Below are positions 1 through 10,470 of a stretch of DNA of 64,000 nucleotides, in pieces. Below the pieces are notes generated by a model. The model saw only the letters and a program-made list of their open reading frames with translations. It had not been told where the DNA came from and did not search any database. The stretch comes from Brachyhypopomus gauderio. Taxonomy: Eukaryota > Chordata > Actinopteri > Gymnotiformes > Hypopomidae. The DNA lies in assembly GCF_052324685.1 (NCBI RefSeq), contig NC_135222.1, forward strand, positions 15,074,373 to 15,138,372, read 5' to 3'. Numbering within the stretch: the first letter of the stretch is position 1; each line of letters starts with the position of its first letter. A program made the position numbers and the translations under genes.

Positions 1-2034
1 CCAGTGGCCCATCTGGCCACAACCAAAACAGCCGTTGCTTTGTGTGGTTTGGAAGTTCCCTGCTCTGCCTCCCCTGAATCTACCTTTGGACCTACCTCTG
101 CCTCGGTATGGGCCTGCCTGGGCGTAGTAACCAGGCTGTTGTGGCGCCGCCCAGCTGTTGACCTGTTGTGGCATAACATAAGGTTGCATCATGGGTTGTA
201 TGGGTTGCATCACTGGTTGCGCGGGTGGCTGTACGGCCGCTACCTGTACTGGAGTGTCTTCCTTTGACACTAATTGCTTTTTAGGCTTTGAATTGTCCTT
301 CTCCCTCAACAATTTGAGTAATGCATCCTTCATTAACTTATCAGTGTTTTCGCCCTTCTCTGCCTCACGCTTCATATGGTGTGTAATTACAGCTTCCCAT
401 TCACCTTCTTCCTTTTGATCCAGCGCGACCACATCTTTTAGTTTCGTTTGCACTCCCTCAGATAAACTCGCCACGACCGCTGCTCTGTACATAGCCCGCA
501 CTGGGATTGATTTATCATGCCTAACGCCAGTTTTAGCTTGCCAGATTTCTTTGCACCTATCTAAGTACGACATCGGGTCTTCATCTTCTTTAGGTTTAAC
601 CCCTGATAAGGCTGCCGTGTCAAACGTGTCCTGATTTTGCAATCTCAGCTGTCCCCACAAAGCACTTCTTATTCTACCGAACGGGGCCTCATCAGCCAGA
701 TGCTCTGTTCCAGCCGCCTTCTCGGCTGTAGACAACATACTCAAAACTCCCATGGCTTTAAACAATGTTCTTATGTCTCCCAAACCCAACATGTCCCCAG
801 CCGTGTACTGTTCAAATTTAGACAAGAAATACTGAACGCCCTTTTTAGGATTGGGTAATTTATCTATCATAGTGTGCAAGTCTCTGTGTGTCCACGGTGC
901 GTATGTGTGTGCGTAACTGCTCCCTGGTACTGCCATTAGCGGATAATGGCCACCAGGGGTCGACGTGTTCTTGGCTTTTGATCGCGTGACCACACCGTGC
1001 CTGTCATAGTAGGCGGGCACTCTCACCCATTGCTCGGATTCAGTCAGGTTTATACATTCATCTCCCACCTCGCTCTCCTCTGAAGAGGGAGTTTTCACTC
1101 GTCTGTTCGCCACACCCTCGTCATTCTCCACTTCCCATTCTAAATTTTCACCAGTCACAATCAATGTATCTCTTCTGTCAGGTGCACCTCTATCTCTCCT
1201 CCTATCATCCGCAGCGCATTCCTCTAGCTGTCTCGCATGCTCTTTTTCCAACTTAGCTTCTTCTTGCCTGATGGCTTTCTCCACATCACAGACCACTTTC
1301 TCTGCTCTGTTCAACGTCTGTTCGAACCGTGTGGGGGCACTCAGACTCAAACTCTCAGCCATTCGCTGTTCAATTCTTTGCAATGCATCACTTATCTCTG
1401 TTTCTCCAGTTTTCTCACGATCACGGTCTTCGAGCCTCGCTAGTCTACTCTCTATTTTATCCATAGCCACATCACTGACAACCTCCATTACCACTTGTCT
1501 CCCCTCATCACATTCACGCTCTCTCACTGATTTTGGACGTGCAGAAGCCCCGTCCACATCAACGTCACTCATTTCACTCACAGACACAGGCGCCATCAGC
1601 GCTGCACGCGGACATTGAGGAGCACTGGGTTCACACGCTTTTTCTGCATAGGGAGGGGGCACAGGGAGTTCTGTCTTTTTGGTTTCAACTCGTTCTTTAT
1701 CATTAATCTTCTGACAAATTTTCCGAAATGTTCTCACATACGACAAATAAGTTTCAGCTTCTTCCAGCTGGATTTTACGCTTTTGCTTAGTTAGGGCTCC
1801 GCTAGCCTCTAATCTTTTTTTCTCTTTATTAACCTGTGTGACCCAATGCTTCTCGATGTGCTCCCAATCAACCTGATACACACCACGGTCGTCCGGGTCT
1901 GGCCACAACCCTTCGGATCGCATCTTTTCAAAACATTTTTTCACATACATCACTGTGTCAGACCTCATTCTCGGCACAGCACGTTTCTCCATAGTATCAA
2001 CCAAATAATCCTCCAAACCCTTAATGTTATCCAT
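1..2034 (-). CDS. gag: Gag polyprotein of an LTR retroelement/endogenous retrovirus, 3' end cut by window edge
   Basis: Seen: one open frame from an ATG at 2034 to the left edge, 678 codons with no stop. The middle (about 1060 down to 370) has the Pro-Trp start, helical run and conserved Tyr-Leu-Asp-Arg and Lys-Glu residues expected of a gamma/epsilon-type p30-like capsid. A Gln/Pro/Met-rich linker and an Arg/Gly-rich patch follow near 60-230. At the edge is a CCHC zinc knuckle begun (Cys-X2-Cys-X4-His). The N-terminal third is charged with coiled-coil character. Known: Gag packages element RNA and assembles the particle. Neighbours: leader, primer site and LTR lie upstream in the right order. 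Inference: the protease/pol genes lie left of the window. It could instead be a Ty3-like element; the capsid pattern favours an endogenous retrovirus. The open frame suggests a young copy. Confidence 0.8.
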   Translation of the reverse strand, partial: MDNIKGLEDYLVDTMEKRAVPRMRSDTVMYVKKCFEKMRSEGLWPDPDDRGVYQVDWEHIEKHWVTQVNKEKKRLEASGALTKQKRKIQLEEAETYLSYVRTFRKICQKINDKERVETKKTELPVPPPYAEKACEPSAPQCPRAALMAPVSVSEMSDVDVDGASARPKSVRERECDEGRQVVMEVVSDVAMDKIESRLARLEDRDREKTGETEISDALQRIEQRMAESLSLSAPTRFEQTLNRAEKVVCDVEKAIRQEEAKLEKEHARQLEECAADDRRRDRGAPDRRDTLIVTGENLEWEVENDEGVANRRVKTPSSEESEVGDECINLTESEQWVRVPAYYDRHGVVTRSKAKNTSTPGGHYPLMAVPGSSYAHTYAPWTHRDLHTMIDKLPNPKKGVQYFLSKFEQYTAGDMLGLGDIRTLFKAMGVLSMLSTAEKAAGTEHLADEAPFGRIRSALWGQLRLQNQDTFDTAALSGVKPKEDEDPMSYLDRCKEIWQAKTGVRHDKSIPVRAMYRAAVVASLSEGVQTKLKDVVALDQKEEGEWEAVITHHMKREAEKGENTDKLMKDALLKLLREKDNSKPKKQLVSKEDTPVQVAAVQPPAQPVMQPIQPMMQPYVMPQQVNSWAAPQQPGYYAQAGPYRGRGRSKGRFRGGRAGNFQTTQSNGCFGCGQMGHW

Positions 2035-2717
2035 GATATAACTCTGATTTTTAAACTACTTCCAAATTACTTTTGCTTCGATTCAGTAAATTTTAAAACT
2101 TTTTCGTTGTACTCACTAGCACTTTAATACCCCCAAATTAATTCAGTAAACTTTATCACTTTATCGTCGTGTTCGCAAGCGCTTTGATTCGCCAGCGCGC
2201 ACCCCAAGGGCAGACAGACACAAGTTAATATCTCCACACTCCAAATAACTCCAGCTCAACACAGCTCGCGCGAGTTTCACTTCCAGCACTTAAATCGTAC
2301 GTCTACGGAGCGTCATAAACCAAATTATAATTTCATGCATGAAAAAAATATATAATAATTTTTGTTTTACACTTTAACCTCTTATGAAATGTTTCTCTTG
2401 TGCTTGTGTACACAATGACGAACGTCTTTCTTGGGGGCTCATGCAATTTACTCAGGGGTTCAAATGTCCTCTCATAAGAGGCTCATGGATTTATGGGCGT
2501 GGGTTTGTAAGTCCCCCAATGAAAGGCTCTCAAGTTTTATTATAGCACGTATGCTCAAACAATTTATACAGGTCTTTATTCAACATAAAACCACACGGTA
2601 CATGAAAACCAACCCAACACTGCAAATTTGCAAACACGCATACACAGATACAGCTGTAGTTTCACCAATCACGCACGCAATTTCAACAAAACACACGGGG
2701 GCCCCCCAAAACCGGCT

Positions 2718-3076
2718 GAGCGCGTCCTCCGGGATTTCTTTTGAATAATCTGTTATTTTTGAAATCCCAGGCTACCTACTCATTCATTTAACCGTGACCG
2801 AGCGCGTCCTCCACCGTTCTCTTTTTTTTTTTTTGAACAATAGTTCCCTTTTTTTGAACGTGGGCTACCTACTCGTCACCTGAGCGCGTCCTCCACCGTT
2901 CTTTTTTTAGAACCAAAGTTCTTTTTAAGAACGTGGGCTACCTGCTCTTTCTCTGGGCACGTCCTCCACCGTTCTCTTTTAGAACCAAGGTTCTTTTTAG
3001 AACGTGGGCTGCCTACTCTTCAACCGTTTACTGCAGTTTACAGGGCGTCCTCCTCCCGACTTTATGAGTCGTAGGG
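2718..3076 (-). repeat. Tandem hairpin repeats in the retroelement leader (4 units plus a degenerate fifth)
   Basis: Units begin at about 2718, 2800, 2882, 2954 and 3042, spaced 72-88 bp. Each opens with a GAGCGCGTCCTCC-like box, ends with a GGGCTACCTACTC-like box and encloses an inverted repeat. The enclosed stem differs between units (GGGATTTC/GAAATCCC in the first, GTTCT/AGAAC in units 2-4, GACT/AGTC in the fifth) yet stays self-complementary, which suggests selection on RNA structure. Confidence 0.75.
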
Positions 3077-3222
3077 CAATCCTCCTGTCTATATATCGAG
3101 TTTGTAACACGTATACAATTTCAATACTAAATTTACAGAGAGTATTTCGCCTCGACCATTTAGTGACTGAACTTTAATTTAGCCTATGACGTAGTAACAT
3201 CAGCCAATAGGAGAGAATGGCT

Positions 3223-3230
3223 CCTTACCT
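3223..3230 (-). promoter_or_regulatory. Putative major splice donor AGGTAAGG
   Basis: On the minus strand AG|GTAAGG lies about 90 nt downstream of the primer binding site, where retroviral leaders usually carry the donor for subgenomic mRNA. It is a perfect match to the eukaryotic donor consensus; use is inferred only. Confidence 0.4.
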
Positions 3231-3319
3231 TTTTTCAGACCGCGCGGTTTAGTTCAGTCACCTCACGGACGGATTGACCTCCTCTCTTGTCCTAATTGCA
3301 GAATTCGACTCCAGCCAAA

Positions 3320-3337
3320 AACCATCCTCTGCTACCA
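3320..3337 (-). promoter_or_regulatory. Primer binding site for initiator tRNA-Met
   Basis: The minus strand reads TGGTAGCAGAGGATGGTT, the 18-nt complement of the 3' end of vertebrate initiator tRNA-Met including its CCA. It starts 3 nt after the LTR terminus, the normal place for minus-strand DNA priming. Confidence 0.9.
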
Positions 3338-3340
3338 ATT

Positions 3341-3882
3341 TGTTGGGAATTTTCTTCTCCGACCCAGACGGGCCCCAACACCGCCCCGATGAACCGACTG
3401 GTTTTTGACTGAGTGGTCCAAGCAAAGTCTTGACAACAAAAGTTCTTTTAAAATGATTTATATAGAATATTAATGAATGCAATATAATAGAAGTATTCGT
3501 GGTACAAACTCTTCAGTGCACTGGTGCTAGTTGCCTAGGAATCTACCTAACCCAAGTGGATCTCAGCAGTGTCCAAGCGAAAAGCCTCTCGTGCTGGGCG
3601 ATGTCCTTTCTTTCATACTCTCTGTCCATAAGTTTCGATTTGTTAAGTTTCGATAACTCCCCAATCCTGGCTGCTCTCCATGGAAATTCACCTGCTCCTC
3701 TTCTCCCAGCCTGTGTGCCTGGTTATCTAAAAACTGCTTGCTACACATCCTGCACTGAATAGGCCCCTTCTGTTCTCCTCAAGGCCACTGAGACCTCCTT
3801 ACTCCTGCTTTCCCACAGTCTTCCTGAAAAACACTAAATTGACACATCAAGTTATTAGCCTTTAATTTTCTTTTTTCCAACA
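3341..3882 (-). repeat. 5' LTR of the retroelement (542 bp)
   Basis: Bounded by an imperfect inverted repeat TGTTGGGAA/TTCCAACA. A TATATAAA box at 3457-3464 (minus strand) precedes a short R-U5. Order LTR, primer site, leader, gag is canonical. The second target duplication lies outside the window so it could not be checked. Confidence 0.85.
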
Positions 3883-4395
3883 CTCTCCTGTCGCAACCTG
3901 TGACGACACTCCCTGGCCAATCAGTGTCATGCTGTTCTTCCACGTCACAGAACTGTACCGCTTTGGAACGGTTAGAACCTCGAGCGAGTAGATACGAAAA
4001 AAGTACCCGAAAGTACCGGCAAACTGGGACCTGGTACTAATGGAAACACTCACAAACCGTCGCGAATCGAACCATACCGCGCCAAGCAGGCCCTAGTGGA
4101 AATGGGCCATAAAAGTCAGTCATTGAGATAGGGTTTCTTAATACAGAGGGTGCATTAGACCAGGGGCTCATCTCCTGTTTCCAAAATGCATCAATGACTG
4201 CTTGAGGAAGCTTTTCTACTTTGATACTTGAAGAAAAAAAAACATGCTCAAAAAATGTAGGCTACTCGTGTTCAACGGTTTATTCAGTTAAACATGAATT
4301 TGTAAGCCTACATACTGTAGCCTACATTAAAAGGGGTTGATAACATGTTTATTCAGCTAAACATGATATTTGAAATGTAAGCCAACATTTAGTAC

Positions 4396-4446
4396 ATTTA
4401 ACCTCACGGACGTAATTTGGACATAATTACGTCCATGAGGTTAAAT
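4396..4446. repeat. 51-bp near-perfect palindrome with TTAA near its ends
   Basis: Arms 4396-4417 and 4425-4446 (22 bp each) differ at one base and enclose a 7-nt loop. The arms carry TTAACCTCA, so a tiny foldback element at a TTAA target is one explanation. Confidence 0.6.
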
Positions 4447-5972
4447 ATACACTTGTTCAAAAGCCGGTTTTGGTCCTCTGCAGTTTTAACGGTTAAAAAG
4501 AAATATTTAAATATTTAGCGACAAATCTAGCGCTAGGACCATGCAGAAAATGACCGCTGCGAGCTCCGCTCCGGTAACATTTTACGTTCCTAAAAATGAA
4601 TTTTCCATGAAGCAAACCTGGCGACTTCGTGGCTGCATCCATGTAAACACACTTACGATTTGTAACTGACAGGTTTGAAAACACATTTTCGCCCCTACTG
4701 TGTAATTTGGTTAGGAATACACCCGAACTAAACTATCAAGTTGAAAGTCATAGTTTGCTTATCCATTTTGACCCAGTTCCCAACCCAACTTTAAGAATAG
4801 ATTAACGGCGATAATTTTTATATTGTGTTGTGATTTTCATCTTAATCCCTTCATAGTTTGTTTACATTACAGTATTAAATCAACAGCTTATCATAATTTA
4901 TATATTTTGAATAGTCATAAAGTATGAATCAAATCTCTGATATTAATCATTATATGTTTTGCATACATTATATTAAGGATCAAGTTGCTTGTTAGTAAGA
5001 ATGTCAGTGTAAGCGCTTGTGTGCCACTTCCAATACACCATGCGTTTGCAGTAGGCTAAAAATGGAATGTGTGTAAGAGAAGGCTCAATGTTCAAAAGTA
5101 TCCACAATCCGCATAAAAACGAACAAAATAATCCATGGCTGCTTGAGTTTCGCCGAACAGTGTGTTCTGGGGAGCTTAGCTTAGGTTAGCAAAGGGTTAG
5201 CTTAAGTTGCTATGCTAGCGGCCGAAATTGGAAATGAAGCGCCAGTTTCCGAGGGCTCAATTTAAAAATATACTTGACCAATCATGTCATATGAGGGCTG
5301 GTTAGCTTCGGAAGGAAGTAAACTATTGGTTAGAACAGCTTTCAATCACTTCTGAGGCTCCAGCTTGTCTCTGTGGGCTTATTGGTTCACCCTCCCCCCC
5401 TCCCCTTCGCACATCGCCGTGGGAGAGGTTGTAAAACCTGTCATTCAAAGTCACTACCCCACTTTAGACCAATAAAAACCACTCAAATCAAAGCAGATCC
5501 GCTGCAGCTTTGTAATGAGGGGTCAAATCAGCGTTAAGAATGCTTCTGTGACGCTTAGGGGGCAGATTTGTCGGAGTGTCTCATTCAGGAAGCGGATTTC
5601 GGAAAATTTTGCAGTGAGGTGAGCAAGCTTTTTAAGGTACTTAACCACAACAGATTTACGCTGTTAAGGTCTTAAATTAAAGCCTTATTAGTAACATAAA
5701 TATGTTTTGTAAACAGATATGTCGGGAGACCCCCTCGCGGGGTGCACTTTTGTGGTCAACTTCAAAGCCGGATATCTCGCGATCGGCTGCACGTAGACGG
5801 CTGAAACTCGGTAGGCATGTAGATGGGATAGGAAATTTTGATTTAAGTGCTTTTGTTCGGAGATTCATTAATGTTTAATATGTTTTATATCACCGTAAAG
5901 GAGCTGGGCCCGGGTTTGCTTTCATAGGACTGAAACAGTGTCATTGCTTCAGTGATGCTCTTTAGAGGTTGC

Positions 5973-6017
5973 CAAGGCTTCAGTTGTCCACCAGATGTCA
6001 ATGTCACTGAAGCCTTG
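5973..6017. repeat. 12-bp inverted repeat, hairpin CAAGGCTTCAGT
   Basis: CAAGGCTTCAGT at 5973-5984 is perfectly complementary to 6006-6017 with a 21-nt loop. It is surrounded by further Cys-Thr-Gly-Ala-Ala-type CTGAAGC motifs, probably part of an old DNA-transposon remnant. Confidence 0.45.
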
Positions 6018-6956
6018 AAGCTTTGTATCTTACTTAAGCAGTAGGCACTAGATTCCAATGCAGTACGTTCTGCTCAGCCTTTAAAGCAGTGCATTCTTTT
6101 AGTAGGTGAATGGGCAGTTTTCATAACCTCGGGCATACTACGTCCGCCATTTTACCTTTATGATATGGCATATGACATCACACTACTACATTTTCTACAG
6201 TTAGATCGCTATTCATTAAAAGCGCCATTCCATATTTTTATGTTTTATATTTTCGCAACATTTACCTCGTTTGGTCATGGATTTAGAATCAGCATCAAGG
6301 TGTCGTCGAGGAGTTACAATAACCATTAACCTCAATTTAGCCTTAATAATCCCAAAGCTAGATATATTTATATTTGCAAGGGTTTAGCATTTCACTAACA
6401 TTACTGACGAGGTGAGGTGAATCCCCCAACTTTGTTATATCAGCATGACAATTAGGCAAACAAATCAAATCAAATATATTTGTATAGCGCTTTTCACAAC
6501 ACATGTTGTCACAAAGCGCTTTACAGGATTTACAAGGTTAACAATACTATGGGTCCAAATCCCTAATGAGCAAGCCAAAGGTGACAGTCGCAAGGAAAAA
6601 CTCCCTAGATGGTGGGGAATCGGAAGAAACCTTGGAAGGACCAAGACTCAAAAGGGAACACATCCTCCATTGGGCGGCCCGTTAACACACAAATTACACA
6701 AAAACAAATTATACAGACGAATACACAAGTTACAAACAAGTCACACAATCAGGCTAAGTATAAGGTAACTAGAATGAAAGTTCTTGTTCTTGAAAGTTTG
6801 GTGTTGATATTGTCAATGTATATGTCTTATGATGAACGCCAGGTTTTCATTCCATGTCGGAGCGATGATACTGGTATTGTAAGCTCCAACTGCAGTGTTA
6901 CTCCCCAAGTGAACCTCGGAGAAGAAATATATGTGATGTGGTAAATATGTAACAGA

Positions 6957-7310
6957 TTATTCAAAGGCCAAACTAAACAGATAAGTCTGTAGTCGAGTTT
7001 TAAACATTGAGACTGTGTCTGAGTCCCGAATAAAGGCAGGAAGATTATTCCACAGTTGTGGAGCTTTAAAATAAAAGGCTCTTCCACCTGCTGTGAACTT
7101 TTTGATCCTAAGAGCAGTTAATAAGCCTGCGTCCTGTGAACGAAGTGAATGTGCTGGGTTGTAATGATCAATAAGTTCACTAAGATACTCTGGAGCTAAG
7201 CCATGCAGTGTTTTATATGTTAATAAAAGGAATCTAACTGACAGCCAATGTAATAATGATAGTACAGGACTAATGTGATCAAATTTTTTAGTTTTTGTTA
7301 AAACTTGCAC
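6957..7310 (-). pseudogene. L2 LINE ORF2 C-terminal domain
   Basis: 117 codons with the characteristic LLTYKTLHGLAPEYLSEL and LWNNLP motifs of the L2/CR1-like C-terminus, ending a few residues before the 3' UTR. It follows the RT fragments collinearly. Confidence 0.8.
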
Positions 7311-7531
7311 TGCTGCGTTCTGAACCAGCTGGAGTTTGTTTATCGATTTACCAGAACATCCAGCTAGAAGACTATTGCAATAATTTAGGCGAGAGGATAT
7401 GAATGCATGGATTATTTTAGCAATGTTGCGTAAGTGAAAGAACGCTACCCTAGTTATAATATTAATGTGTGAATCGAATGAGAGATCTGGGTCTATTGTG
7501 ACACCTAAGTTCTTTACCTCTGCGCTGGGGG

Positions 7532-8283
7532 TTATAGTAAAGGCATTATTAGCTCTATTTTATCTGGATTTAGTGCTAGAAAGTTACACAGCATCCAATG
7601 TTTTATCTCTTCTACACACTTCTCGATTTTATTGTTTACACCTAAATCATCGGGTTTAGCCGATAAATATAGTTGGGTGTCGTCTGCGTAGGAGTGGAAA
7701 CTGATGTCGTGCTTATGCATAATCTAGCCTAAGGGTAACATGTAAAGTGTAAATAGAAGTAGTCCTAGGACTGTCCCTTGTTGAACACCATATTTAACCT
7801 GAACAGATTTAGATGTTTTATTATTAACACTTACACATTGGAAGCGGTCGGTCAGATATGATCTAAACCAGGAGAGTGCAACTCCTTTAATACCTATCGT
7901 GTTTTCTAGTCAATCCAGCAAAATGTTGTGGTCTACATTATCAAAAGCTGCGCTAAGATCTAACAGTATAAGGAACGAGATGAGCCCATTATCGGACGAT
8001 ATTAGTACATCATTCACTACCCTGAGTAAAGCTGTATCAGTGCTGTGGTTCGGTCTAAATCCTGATTGGAACTTTTCATGGATACTATTTGATTGGAGAT
8101 AATGGTTTAACTGATTGGAAACTGCTTTTTCTAGAATTTTAGAGATAAATGGGAGATTAGAAATTGGTTTATAGTTGAGATTCTGTTTTTTAATCAAGGG
8201 TCTAATTACGGTGCATTTGAACTGTTTGGGCACATACCCTAGGTTAAGGGAGGAGTTAATCATATTAAGTAAGGGCGAATACA
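7532..8283 (-). pseudogene. L2 LINE reverse transcriptase domain
   Basis: Fragments at 8283-7910 and 7720-7532 carry the RT motifs in order: the [15 protein letters not shown] block, [21 protein letters not shown] and SYADDTQLY, the YADD box being the catalytic aspartates. Stops and frameshifts between the blocks show it is dead. Relative to other L2 proteins about 150 residues between endonuclease and this block are absent. Confidence 0.85.
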
Positions 8284-9080
8284 TGGGCGGGCGTGACGCA
8301 AAAGCAAGCAATATTAATATTTAATAAATCAAACAAACACCAGAGCAGAACAAGAGAGAACAACTACAGAAAAGAGACTACACGTAGGGAGAGTATACTA
8401 GAGACAACACAACCACCACGTAAAACACTAAAGAAAACCACTTTACACACGTAACTGATTATACTCTAACACGTTACTGGAAGGATCGGTAGACTGCAAT
8501 GACGGACATCCTAACAACCATGAACACAAGACAAGTACTACTTAGACCAGACAGTAAAACTAAACGAACCAGAAGATAGAAGCATACAGGGCAAAACATA
8601 CACAACCTAGACAAGAGAGACGAACATACATCTAAACCAGATTGCATGGGGATAATATACTGACAGGGAAATCTCGAAACATTGAAGCGGGGAAACAACA
8701 CGCAAAGGAAACACGCATAACAAGAACCGACTATATTAACTACAGGGAGAAACGGAAAACACAGGAGAGAAAGGGAGAAAACAGAAGCAAAGCGAAACGA
8801 GAACCAAACAGGACCGGTGTATGGGAGAAGCGAAGGGAAGCACAAGAAACAGAACGCGTAGGCAAGAAACACGAGAACCTCACAAACACAATGACCGACA
8901 ACGAGTGGATAAGACAGCGGGGAATAAATACCTGGGAACAGGGAGGAGAAACGAGACACAGGGAGGAGAAACGAGACACAGGTGTGGGCACTGAAGACAG
9001 GGGTGTGACAGACAGAAGGGAAACAACAGAAACGGGGAAACTGGGCTGGACCAGGGAGGAGGGCGGAGCTGGACGTAACA
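8284..9080 (-). repeat. Solo LTR (TGTTACGTCC family) inside the L2
   Basis: Reading on the minus strand it begins TGTTACGTCCAGC and ends near CGCCCGCCCA. It shares body sequence with the LTRs at 40672-43458 and 54479-55127 (a run of G/A on the plus strand ending in ggagggcggagctgg). It contains a 20-bp tandem duplication (8940-8980). Unlike the other copies the flanks do not match (gattc on one side, aatac on the other). Confidence 0.7.
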
Positions 9081-9084
9081 GATT

Positions 9085-9458
9085 CTAAACACTTCTAGTG
9101 AGGTGGATCTCCATTTGCACTCTGCTGCTTGAGCTGCCTGTTTTAGAAGACGAGTGTGGTCGTCATACCATGGTGCAAGCTTTTTCTCCCTAATTAATTT
9201 TGTTTTAACTGGAGCTACACTGTCTAAGGTATTGCTGAGTGTGGAATAAAACTGTTGTGTTGCCTGTTCTAATTCATTGGGCTGCAGTGGCATAGTGCTC
9301 GGTAGCTCTGGTTGTATGTTTATAAATGTTGCTGCGGTGTCGGATATGATGGTGCGTGTGGTTTTTATATGGCGCATCTGATGTAAATCGTATAAAGCTA
9401 TTTTATATATCAGTAAGGAATGATCTGAGATGGCGTCATTTTGGGGGATAATTGCCAA
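9085..9458 (-). pseudogene. L2 LINE, end of endonuclease domain and start of linker
   Basis: Contains SDHSLL (the catalytic SDH motif of APE endonucleases) and a following linker ending in a Lys-Leu-Ala-Pro-Trp-Tyr motif, both typical of L2 ORF2. The frame runs into the LTR at 9080, so the residues beyond are LTR antisense and not LINE. Confidence 0.8.
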
Positions 9459-9493
9459 ATGTTCTATGTTTAACCCGTAAGTAAGTATTAAGT

Positions 9494-10150
9494 CTAAGGT
9501 GTGTTTACTAAGGTGTGAGTAGGTCCTGTGACATTTTGGGCTATACCTACTGAGTCTAGTATGGAATCAAACGCGGTTTTCAGTGGGTCTGATTTATTTT
9601 CATAATAATTGAAATCACCCACAATTACAAATCTTTCAATTGTTAGGACTAATTCCGAAAGAAACTCAGCAAATTCCTTAAGAAATTCTGAGTAAGGACC
9701 CGGTGGTCGATAGATGGTCACTAATTTAAGCTTTGTTTTATTGCCTATGAGATTATTTCCCATTTCACCTATCAAAGCTTTGAATGAGTTAATAGAGGTG
9801 GTTGGTTTTACAGTAAAACCTATATCTGTGTCATATATTGTGACTACTCCACCTCCACGCCCTGTGATACGGGGCTGATGAACATAACTGTATCCAGGAG
9901 GAGCTGCTTCATTAAAACTTACATATTTGTTTACTCTAGCCCATGTCTCTGTTAAACAGAGTGCATTTAGTCTGTTATCTGAGATTATTTCATTTACTAT
10001 CACAGCTTTTGATGCAAGCGATCTAATGTTTAGAAGTCCTAGCCTTAGCTTAATATTGCTCACTTCATGTTGATTATTTAATTTAATTTTAATTCGATTT
10101 TTAAAACATATCGCCCTGTTATTCCTATATCTGCCACGGTTAACAGACAT
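9494..10150 (-). pseudogene. L2 LINE apurinic-like endonuclease domain (N-terminal part)
   Basis: 218 codons with the APE endonuclease signatures: an Asn-Ile-Arg-Ser-Leu start, Leu-Thr-Glu-Thr-Trp, GRGGGV, a YRPPGPYSEF segment and GDFN. Known: this domain nicks target DNA to prime reverse transcription. The frame is lost near 9490 and resumes at 9458 with the end of the domain. Conserved catalytic Glu and Asp-Phe-Asn residues remain, so the break is fairly recent. Confidence 0.85.
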
Positions 10151-10470
10151 AGTCTCAATGGTTTGGTAGGTAGGGAAGCAAGTTCTACTTAGCGAATGGC
10201 CATTGGAAACCGTTTTTTTTTTTCATTTTTGGGTGATGTTGTCCTTATAGATATCATAGTCTTTACAATGAACCATTTCACACCAAACTATTCTGAATAT
10301 TTACATGTCAAACACTGAATTATGGAGGGAATTTGAAAACATATGGAATTCTTTATTAACATTAAGGAGGAAAAGGTTATAGTAACGTTCTCATGAATGG
10401 ATTACTACAACCTTTAAACATTCCCACATTTAAGCAATTTTTTCAACTTCCATTCACAATGAGAACCTAC

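Larger units (their letters stand above)
2035..3319 (-). other. Long untranslated leader of the retroelement
   Basis: The 1.28 kb between primer binding site and gag start is unusually long. It has no convincing ORF but contains an array of hairpin-forming repeats (2718-3076) and a consensus splice donor near 3228. Leaders of this kind carry packaging, dimerisation and sometimes translation-initiation signals; which applies here is not shown by sequence. Confidence 0.6.
3883..6440. other. Region without a recognised gene
   Basis: No ORF or exon set recognised. Around 3893-4110 lies a segment with repeated GTACC-type motifs that looks like a non-autonomous transposon end. 4260-4375 repeats a 'tttattcag-taaacatga' phrase. 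4396-4446 and 5973-6017 are palindromes. 5160-5610 is relatively CpG-rich, with an AG|GTGAGC donor-like site near 5618, and might be an old promoter/first exon, but nothing downstream supports it. Confidence 0.4.
6440..10200 (-). mobile_element. L2-type LINE, 5'-truncated, interrupted by an LTR
   Basis: Coding blocks lie in the order endonuclease (10150-9085), reverse transcriptase (8311-7532) and C-terminal domain (7310-6957), then a 0.5-kb 3' UTR with the fish L2 phrase aagaaaccttggaagga near 6626 and a terminal (TTTGA)-type tail near 6455-6480. The 5' end stops near 10200 before ORF1. The LTR at 8284-9080 separates endonuclease and RT, and part of the linker is missing there. Confidence 0.85.

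Noticed and set aside
4..1618. Several plus-strand ORFs over the first 1.6 kb
   Set aside because: They are antisense to the continuous Gag frame, which has the domain order and zinc knuckle; the plus-strand frames show no motif.
2718..3076. CRISPR-like array of spaced repeats
   Set aside because: Vertebrate sequence, units are 72-88 bp with internal hairpins and sit in a retroelement leader; no constant repeat with unique spacers.
5160..5640. Promoter and first exon of a host gene
   Set aside because: CpG content and one donor-like site are suggestive, but no coding sequence or second exon could be linked to it.
8474..8959. 161-codon minus ORF rich in Phe/Leu/Ser
   Set aside because: Lies in the LTR body; similar long frames appear in other LTR copies because of A/G-rich composition, with no domain.
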